This document shows positions 57,716 through 64,000 of a DNA stretch of 64,000 nucleotides, piece after piece; the stretch's first letter is position 1, and the number at the start of each line of letters is the position of its first letter. Under the pieces are notes generated by a model. The model was not told the origin of the DNA, made no database searches, and was given only the letters and a program-made list of their open reading frames with translations. The stretch is from Tetmemena sp. SeJ-2015 (Eukaryota > Ciliophora > Spirotrichea > Sporadotrichida > Oxytrichidae), in contig JAJKFJ010020693.1 of assembly GCA_027382625.1 (NCBI GenBank), forward strand, positions 1-64,000, read 5' to 3'. The position numbers were made by a program, and so were the translations under genes.

Positions 57716-59250
57716 AGAAATTGATATGTCTTTTTTTTTGGGAAAAATTTTTATTGATTAAAAATCCCCAAATTTTTAAAGGGAGGTGGGCTTTATTTTT
57801 TCTTTTTTTTTAAAATAAGAGTAAACAAAAGTCTCTACATTTTTTAGGAGTTCAGAAGTCGTCAAAACTAATATGGGATCGAAGTTTGGTATTTTTGAAA
57901 TGAATTCTACCCAATACCTATTTTATTTTTGAAAAAGCAACTTTAAAGTTTCTTTTGAAAACCAAAAAAAATTTTTAGGTTTTTTAGAAATATTTCGGAC
58001 TCAATGGATTAAAACCAACCCTTTTTGACATAAGTTTCTATTGCAGCGGAGTGTTCCTCTAATTAATTTTTTCTCCCCTAAGTATCAATGGACATAGTTC
58101 AGAAAGTAGTCCAATAAAGTGAGGGTTATAGGGAATGTCATTATCTTACAAATATCTGTTGAGAGTTAGAATCATTTGTTTGAAAATGTCTTGCTTTTAA
58201 TCACTAATTTATCAGCAATTTTAGTAGAGTTCAAGAATGGATATAAGGTGTGGAAAAGAGTTTATCCTTCATACTACAATGTTTTTAATACTTTGGACAT
58301 TCTGAAATGTATATTGAGGACTTGATTGATATTAAAACTTTTTAAGCTCTAGATTTAATGAGTCTAATTCTCTATTCTTAAAAAGCTTTTCTAATTTTTT
58401 TACTCAAGATTTATTTAATACTCTTGACAATTTATCATTAATTTTGGATCCTCGATAAATTTTTCTATCAGTGATTTTTGAACTAGAAGCTTTATCTCCA
58501 TCTCAAGGTCATTATAGTTTTCCAAAATAAATTTGGAAATTTTGATTTACTGTAATTAAGTTTCTTTTTTTTAGAGGGGGGTTATTTCAATAGCAAACTT
58601 TTCTTATTTTTTTGCATCACATTTTCTTTTTATTGTTCAAGAAAATAGTTGGAAAGAAAATTTTAGAAGGTCATCTTGCCCCTTCTTTAAGAGAGGAAAG
58701 TTATGGATTTTATTTTTGGGAAGTTTTTATCTCTTTACCCTAATGAAGTCTCTTATTTCATCAAATTCATAACGAAAAAGGTTTCTTTGAGGTTTGGGTT
58801 TTTTTCAGGAGTTTAAAAAATTTTTTGGAAAGGAAATTTGGTTCTTAGGGTTCGGGGTTTCCAAACCACAAGAAAGCTTTTTTGAAATTATTTTCCCCTT
58901 TAAAATATTTAAAATTTTCCTTATTTTTTTGCTTTGATGTGACCCTTTAAAATTTTTATTAAATTTTCCCTTCAAAAGTCTCTACATCGGAATAACAGTC
59001 AAAAATTCCACTTTTCATAAAATTAGGTAAAAAAATTTGGGTAAAATTTTAATTAAACCCTTTAATAAATAGGACAACAAAAAAAATCAAAAAACCCCAA
59101 TCACACCCAAACTAAACATTATTTATTTAAAGAAAGGGCCCAAAATTTAGCTTTAAAGATAAAGAAAATATCACAGAAAATCACAATAAATCACAAATAA
59201 TCACAAAATTTTATCATTTTTTTACAAATTCATCTTTAAACTTGTGATTA
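57620..59250. other. Low-quality stretch with inflated homopolymers
   Basis: Long T, A and G runs and broken frames give the same texture as 1-2170. Nothing reliable can be annotated. It probably contains the 5' end of the helicase-like gene. Confidence 0.65.
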
Positions 59251-59381
59251 AAAATTTATCACTCAAAAATGATTTCTATTTCCTCAATTTATACTTTTGA
59301 TTTTATTGACCTATTTACTATAAGAAATCATCCAACTTATTATAAAATCTTCATAATAAACTTTGACTATTATTTTAGAAT

Positions 59382-60210
59382 ATGGAATCTTCAAAAAGAA
59401 AGTGGGACCAGTTTGAGGAATCAATGGATGGAAACATGGAGAAACTTTGATGAGAATAGGACCTTAGGAATTGGTGGGAAGATTTAGATCAAAGCAAGAC
59501 CTCTACTCCTACTTCACGGAAATACGTAAAATAAATTGGCAAAAAAATTTTTTATTTTAGTGAGCTACTACATGCCACCGATTGAGGGTGTGAACAGAGA
59601 TTACTTTAGACAAATTCTCAAAGGTGATAAACTGCTTTTGAAAATGTCAGATGTTAAAATCACAAAGGTGCCAAAATATGATGAGCTATCTGTTCGACAA
59701 GTGTTCAAAGGAATCAAGGACGATTCAGAACTTTTTAAGGGTTTCCCAACCCGACATGGATGAAAAGCAAAAACCTATAGACAGGCAATACTTCTTCAAC
59801 ATTTGTTAACACTCTCCAACCTGAATACTTGAATCACATTGTTAAGCTCACTCAGGATAAAAGAAATCTGCTTCTGATGGATCAACTAAAAACGATTTCA
59901 TCCTAATCTCCGATGAGTGGCTCTCTCAACTCACTAGTCATCCTTTTATATCAAGTAAGATTTTAATTTACTAAATCAATTTCAAAGAGAAAAACGGAAG
60001 AACTCTTTAACTCATGAAGCAATCATCAAAAGTGTTTAAAGCAAGAAGATAAAAACCCAACCCTTCCCCCTGTTACTACACTCAAGAGATTCAAAAATAA
60101 TGAAGGTCCCGGCTCAACATCAAAAGCACCATTCCAACCTAATGTACTAATGATTGAAAATCAATCTCATACTTTAATAAATCAAAGTCATGAAGGTTTG
60201 GCATAAAGCA
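59382..60210 (+). CDS. Accessory ORF next to a Tc1/mariner transposase, unknown function
   Basis: The ATG at 59382 starts MESSKRKWDQFEESMDGN. After a one-base shift it reads LVGRFRSKQDLYSYFTEI, a 35-nt GT..AG intron (59526-59560), then LSYYMPPIEGVNRDYFRQIL, KYDELSVRQVFKGIKDD, QYFFNI, TLQPEYLNHIVKLTQDKRN and ILISDEWLSQLTSHPFIS. Several single-base shifts break the frame after 59750. It converges with the transposase. A linked second ORF is known in ciliate germline transposons of the Tc1/mariner type (TBE, Tec). I infer this is such a partner, without sequence proof. Confidence 0.45.
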
Positions 60211-60243
60211 TTTCTAAGTTAAGATTTAACATATGAAATAATT

Positions 60244-61330
60244 TCACTTAAGAATTAATCCTAACTTAATAAGTTTATTCACACATAACTATTAAACTAT
60301 GTTATCATTTATTTTACTGAAGGATTAGGTAATTAGTTTCCTTGCATTAATTTTTTCATTCTTGAGAGATGCCTTTAGCTTAATCCTTTTGTATTAATTC
60401 TTTAGCAATGAGAAGAAATTCTCTATTGGGTTATACTGAGGAGAGTAGGGAGGCGTAAAAATAAGTTCGATTGAGAAATCACTGCAGAGTTCTTTAATTC
60501 GCTTACTGTGATGGACTCTTAGGTTTCAAGCATGATAGTTAATTTTCTATCTTTGAAGATCTCTTGCACCCCAAGGATGAAGTCGTGAAATTTTTCAGTG
60601 TCGATGGATCTGTCATGCATGTAAAACATTTCAAGTCCTTTTGATGCCGAGATTCCACAAACGATAGCTAAGCTTTCTTAAGCTTGGAGTTTATCTTGTA
60701 CTTGGAATTTTTTTTTTGATTTTTGTTGCTGTAGTCTAATCTCTGCCTAGTAGCTATTGTGAAAATCACTTCGTCGACGAAGAGAATTTCTCGTTTATTA
60801 TCTATTGCTAGTTAAATTGCCTGAAGCATCTCCTTCTCTAGAATTTTGATCTTTGCAGTTTTTTTTGGGATTTGATACTTGAGTTAACGATTGGGTTTTC
60901 GCTTTATGTTAGTTTTTTGTAAATGTTTCTCATTAAGATGGAGAGATAATTTAAATTTGGAAAGGCTCTGGGGGAACATAATGGGGATTTTCTCAATGAT
61001 TGGGTTCATTTTCCCGCTTATTTTATAAGTGTGTCTTGAGAGATGAGGAAAAATTTTTAAAAAAGGGGCTTACGAAAAACATGTTTTCCTTTTTAATTTG
61101 ATCTGTCCTTGAGATGTTTTATTCTATTGGGCTATTGCTTGTTGACAGAGTTTTCTTACTAATGATGGATTAATTCCTGTTAGCTTGCTAATTGACGAGT
61201 AGCTAAAGTATATTAAGCTCTCGTCAGTTTGGGGTTAATGTTCTATAGCGGAAAAAATATAATCATTTCTTCAACGCTTCTCGCTTCTTAAATTAATTGC
61301 TTATCTGAATTTTATAGCCTGCGTCCCCCT
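60244..61330 (-). CDS. Tc1/mariner-type DDE transposase, frameshifted
   Basis: On the minus strand a helix-turn-helix part (SISKLTGINPSLVRKLCQQ) is followed by the DDE core. This runs REILFVDEVIFT (first Asp), SLAIVCGISASKGLEMFYMH, then FTPPYSPQYNPIENFFSLLK carrying the final Glu. The second Asp codon, in TIML(D)NLRVHHSKRIKEL, has lost a base near 60527. Counted in the downstream frame the Asp-to-Glu spacing is 34 residues, as in Tc1-like DD34E enzymes. TAA/TAG are read as Gln inside it, so the element is native to this code. It ends at TGA 60244-60246. The start is unclear. Confidence 0.8.
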
Positions 61331-61668
61331 TCATCCATCTCTATAATAAAGTCAATTTTTTAAAAAGTTTGTTTTTAGCAATCTACTTAATAGAAAATCA
61401 ATATGTAAATACTGAAGAGTAGGATTTATGTTAAAGAGCTATGAAGCTTTTAGTTATCCTAGTTATGGGAATTTTTAAATCTGATAAAATGACTAAGTGA
61501 ATAAAGAAGAATTTCAAAGAAAGGAAATTAAAAAATTAGATGAAGAAATTTTGTCCTAAAATATGAAAATTTTATTCATTCCTTTATAAAATGAAGAAGA
61601 ATATGAAGCAAATGAATCTAGAGTAATATATATAAGGAACTACAAGCTATAAGTTCAATTAATTAATA

Positions 61669-61885
61669 AAATGGCGGAAAATCCGCCATGGCGGAAAATC
61701 CGCCATTTCTAAACTGTGCAAAGATAGAATTTTGAAATAATTTTAATTAGTTTTTATAGTCTGATAATAATTTTACTATTTCTACAATATTATGAGCATT
61801 TATGAATATTAAAACACCAAACCCACTTTAATTAAAGAGTTGGTAAAATGGCGGATTTTCCGCCATGGCGGATTTTCCGCCATTT
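61669..61885. mobile_element. 217-bp MITE with 40-bp perfect terminal inverted repeats and TA duplication
   Basis: 61669-61708 and 61846-61885 are perfect inverted copies. Each end is built from two tandem short hairpins of the form ATGGCGGA-AA-TCCGCCAT sharing the middle CCATGG. TA flanks both sides (61667-61668 and 61886-61887). TA duplication and small size fit a non-autonomous Tc1/mariner element. A transposase gene lies about 340 bases away, but shared ends with it were not found. The interior is AT-rich and non-coding. Confidence 0.88.
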
Positions 61886-62344
61886 TATAAGTAATTATTT
61901 TTGGATAAATTTAAGACCTAATGCATCCAACAAATATTATGAGAAAGGATAATTAAAACTTATTTTTAACTTTTATTTTATGCTTGCTAAGCAAGTAATG
62001 TTTAAAAAAATTATTCATTTAGGAGGGTTTTGTTTTGCTAAGCAATATAAATTAAGACTCTAAAGTCAATGTGGCCCAAGTAATTGAAATTATTGAATAA
62101 GAGGAATAGCATTAGGGAGAAATAATTCCTGAATTTATAGCTTACGATTAAGTTATATAAAAGCTGATCTCCCTTAATCAGCATCGTCGTTTGTAAAAAA
62201 AAAGAAAACTTATTTAGAAATTTAAATCTATGTTATTGAAATGATACTTACTTTAAATACCATTATTTACTCTTCCAATTTAAAAGTCTTGTTGGTTCAT
62301 CTTTTTCTAATGAACACAAAATGTCCTGCAAAATTATAGTAGGA
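61886..62344. other. AT-rich DNA without recognised features
   Basis: No conserved frame or repeat is seen between the MITE and the dispersed repeat. Confidence 0.45.
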
Positions 62345-62745
62345 ATTTTAATTAAAATCGGTGATTAGTTAAAATAATAAATGGAGAGTTGCAACTTCGT
62401 GTCAGTTGAAATCTTAGATTCACCCCTTGATTTGCTGCTTGTTCGATAGAGAATCAAAAAATAATATGAGTTTCTTCTTTAATCATCTTCGTAGCACCTC
62501 TGAGCATCAAGATATGATGTTCGCATTCCTCTTCATCGTAATACTCATCTTCATCAAAACTTGTGTCGCTTATAACTTTGTATTGAGCTCTCCCACACAA
62601 AAGTTATAAGGATAAAAAGTTCTTAGAATTTTATGCTGAATCGAATGGTGTAATAATTATTCAAATTGGACACACTTCAACCGCCACTGATTTATTCCAT
62701 TTTAATTTAATATCTAATTTAATTCTCTTTTTTATTAAATTCTCA
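62345..62745 (+). repeat. Dispersed germline repeat, copy 2
   Basis: Matches 27400-27735 with indels. Shared blocks include AAATTGGACACACTTCAAC near 62657-62676, a left end with TTAGTTAAAAT and a right end with TAATTTAATTCTCTTTT. The other copy sits wholly inside a pointer-bounded IES. A 60-codon open frame here is not conserved between the copies. Confidence 0.75.
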
Positions 62746-62895
62746 CCTATATTAAAGGAAAAAATATTTATATTATAATAAGATCGACCTAGCATTGATT
62801 TAACTTTCCATTACTCACTTATTTCATACAAATTTTACTAAATACTAAAGAGTAATTTTAATAAATTCTGAAAAACCTTAGGAGATATTACTTAC

Positions 62896-63240
62896 TTGGA
62901 AGAGTTAGCATCCACAAACATAACATAGAAGGGCTTGCGTTGAAGTGCGAGTCTCAAATCTTCACTGTGCATTTTGAAGTTACACTTCTTGCCTCCAGTG
63001 AACTTTAAGGATCCATTTTCAAGTAGCTTGCCTATAGGAGATTTAGTAATTTAAAGAGAGAGTATACCTTCAAGTATCAGAGTTGGAAAGTCCAAGAAAC
63101 GAATAGCAAGCGCTGGCTTCACGATATTGAAAAAATCTTTCAAAATTATTTTTATCCTCAAAAATTCTATAGAAGAGTTTTCCTTTGTAAGGTCAGCCAA
63201 CGAATGGAAAAATTTGAAATTAATTGATTTTTGAAGGAAG
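62896..63240 (-). CDS. Conserved hypothetical fragment
   Basis: On the minus strand exons read IEFLRIKIILKDFFNIVKPA, LAIRFLDFPTLILEG, then after a short GT..AG intron (about 63027-63066) KLLENGSLKFTGGKKCNFKM and LRLALQRKPFYVMFVDANSS. The beta-strand pattern recalls C2-like domains of ciliary or centrosomal proteins, but I cannot name the family. Neither a start nor a stop is seen. The 3' part beyond 62896 was not recognised. It is head-to-head with the kinase gene. Confidence 0.45.
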
Positions 63241-63294
63241 GAATTTCAGAATTTTTAAGAGGGACGTTTATTAAAAGATAGTAATTTATTAAAA

Positions 63295-64000
63295 ATGGAC
63301 TTGCGAGTAGGAGGAAAGTGGAAGCTCCTCAAAAAATTAGGCTCAGGAGCTTTCGGAGAAATTTATTAAGGTAAGCACAAATCACTCTCATCCAATCGCT
63401 TTTTACTATTCAAAGTTATACGATCGTTGAACTTAGATTATAGGGTAAACTATTAAGACAGGGGAAGAGGTGGCTATTAAGCTTGTAAGTAGAGAATATT
63501 GTGCATCTTATGAAATTGGAGGCTGGGTGTTATGAAACATTCAGATTTAATTGCAACGATCATGAGAATTCTTGAGACGGAAGTTTTGAAAAGTTTAAAA
63601 AAGCAGACTCAATCGAAATTAGATTAATCAGAATTATCCCTCTTTCGAATATCTATCCTTAAAGATTCTAATGGTTTTGTTTAGGAGCCAACTAAGACAA
63701 AGTTTCCACAACTGCTTTATGAGACAAAGCTCTATAAAATTCTCATTGGTGGAGGTAAGTTTACAAAATATGAGAGGATGTCAGAAGCAGTTATTCATGA
63801 CTGACTATTCTTGTCCCAATCTTCATTTTCTAATCAGTAAATAACCTCTTATCTTAGTTGGTATCCCTACTGTGCATTGGTTTGGTGTTGAAGGAGATTA
63901 TAACTGCATGGTTATGGATCTGTTAGGGCCTTCCCTTGAGGATTTATTCACTTTCTGCAAGCGAAAGTTTTCCCTCAAGACTACTTGCATGATAGCCGAT
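63295..64000 (+). CDS. Casein kinase 1, N-terminal part (runs off window)
   Basis: A Ser/Thr kinase of the CK1 delta/epsilon type. The ATG at 63295 gives [20 protein letters not shown], then [19 protein letters not shown] with the glycine loop GSGAFG and the ATP lysine in VAIK. It continues [40 protein letters not shown] and [20 protein letters not shown], all CK1 signatures. Introns with GT..AG ends are 63371-63443, 63485-63684 and 63755-63857. TAA codes for Gln twice. No IES is needed in the visible part. The catalytic loop lies beyond the window. Confidence 0.95.

Noticed and set aside
62427..62609. Small membrane-like ORF in the dispersed repeat
   Set aside because: The frame is not kept in the copy at 27400-27735 and it depends on treating TAA as stop.
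1..64000. CRISPR arrays, bacterial operons, Shine-Dalgarno sites, rRNA or tRNA genes
   Set aside because: None was seen. The genes have introns, a ciliate code and eukaryotic families throughout.

Overview
The window reads as germline (micronuclear) DNA of a spirotrich ciliate of the Oxytricha/Stylonychia/Tetmemena kind. TAA and TAG lie in frame at glutamine positions in conserved proteins (SF3A1, cathepsins, Rab11, MAK16, carbonic anhydrase), and only TGA ends genes. Many coding regions are also cut by short AT-rich segments that are not GT..AG introns. Each of these is bounded by a short direct repeat, and deleting one repeat copy plus the segment restores the family sequence to the codon. 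That is the signature of internal eliminated sequences (IESs) with pointers. I list 32 of them: 31-96 bp plus two of 351 and 495 bp, with pointers of 2-11 bp. Every one is in natural order, and I found no scrambled or inverted segment. Ordinary GT..AG introns (25-200 nt) occur as well. I see no telomeric C4A4 arrays, no tRNA or rRNA genes and no CRISPR array.

Layout. 1-13531: two tandem ELAPOR-like cysteine-rich membrane protein genes (+), the first cut by the window edge, separated by about 2.8 kb that holds an orphan coding-like piece and a 1-kb TCA microsatellite. 13618-15818: coiled-coil protein (-). 16026-18591: SF3A1 (+). 18936-20034: alpha-carbonic anhydrase (-). 20267-21953 and 22163-23417: two papain-family cysteine proteases in opposite orientation. 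23878-25837: STPGR-type ciliary protein (+). 26254-31386: WDR44-like WD40 protein (+). 31642-32593: Rab11 (-). 32697-33556: a small ORF and a COPI-associated-type membrane protein (-). 33734-34992: MAK16 (+). 35141-41587: two tandem Na+/H+ exchangers (-). 42351-44936: Myb/SANT SHAQKYF-type protein (+). 46707-47460: GC-rich, probably N-myristoylated protein (+). 48490-52818: polytopic membrane protein (+). 52916-56180: acidic coiled-coil protein (-). 56345-57715: SF2 helicase-like gene (-). 59382-61330: Tc1/mariner transposase (-) with an accessory ORF (+). 61669-61885: MITE with TA target duplication. 62345-62745: dispersed repeat whose other copy lies inside the 351-bp IES of the WDR44-like gene. 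62896-63240: conserved fragment (-). 63295-64000: casein kinase 1 (+), running off the window.

The genes are mostly unrelated housekeeping, secretory and ciliary functions, as expected where each gene ends up on its own somatic nanochromosome. What links them is the germline architecture, not a pathway. Base quality varies: roughly 1-2170 and 57620-59250 show inflated homopolymers and broken frames, and isolated one-base indels at homopolymers occur elsewhere. Single frameshifts should therefore be read with caution.
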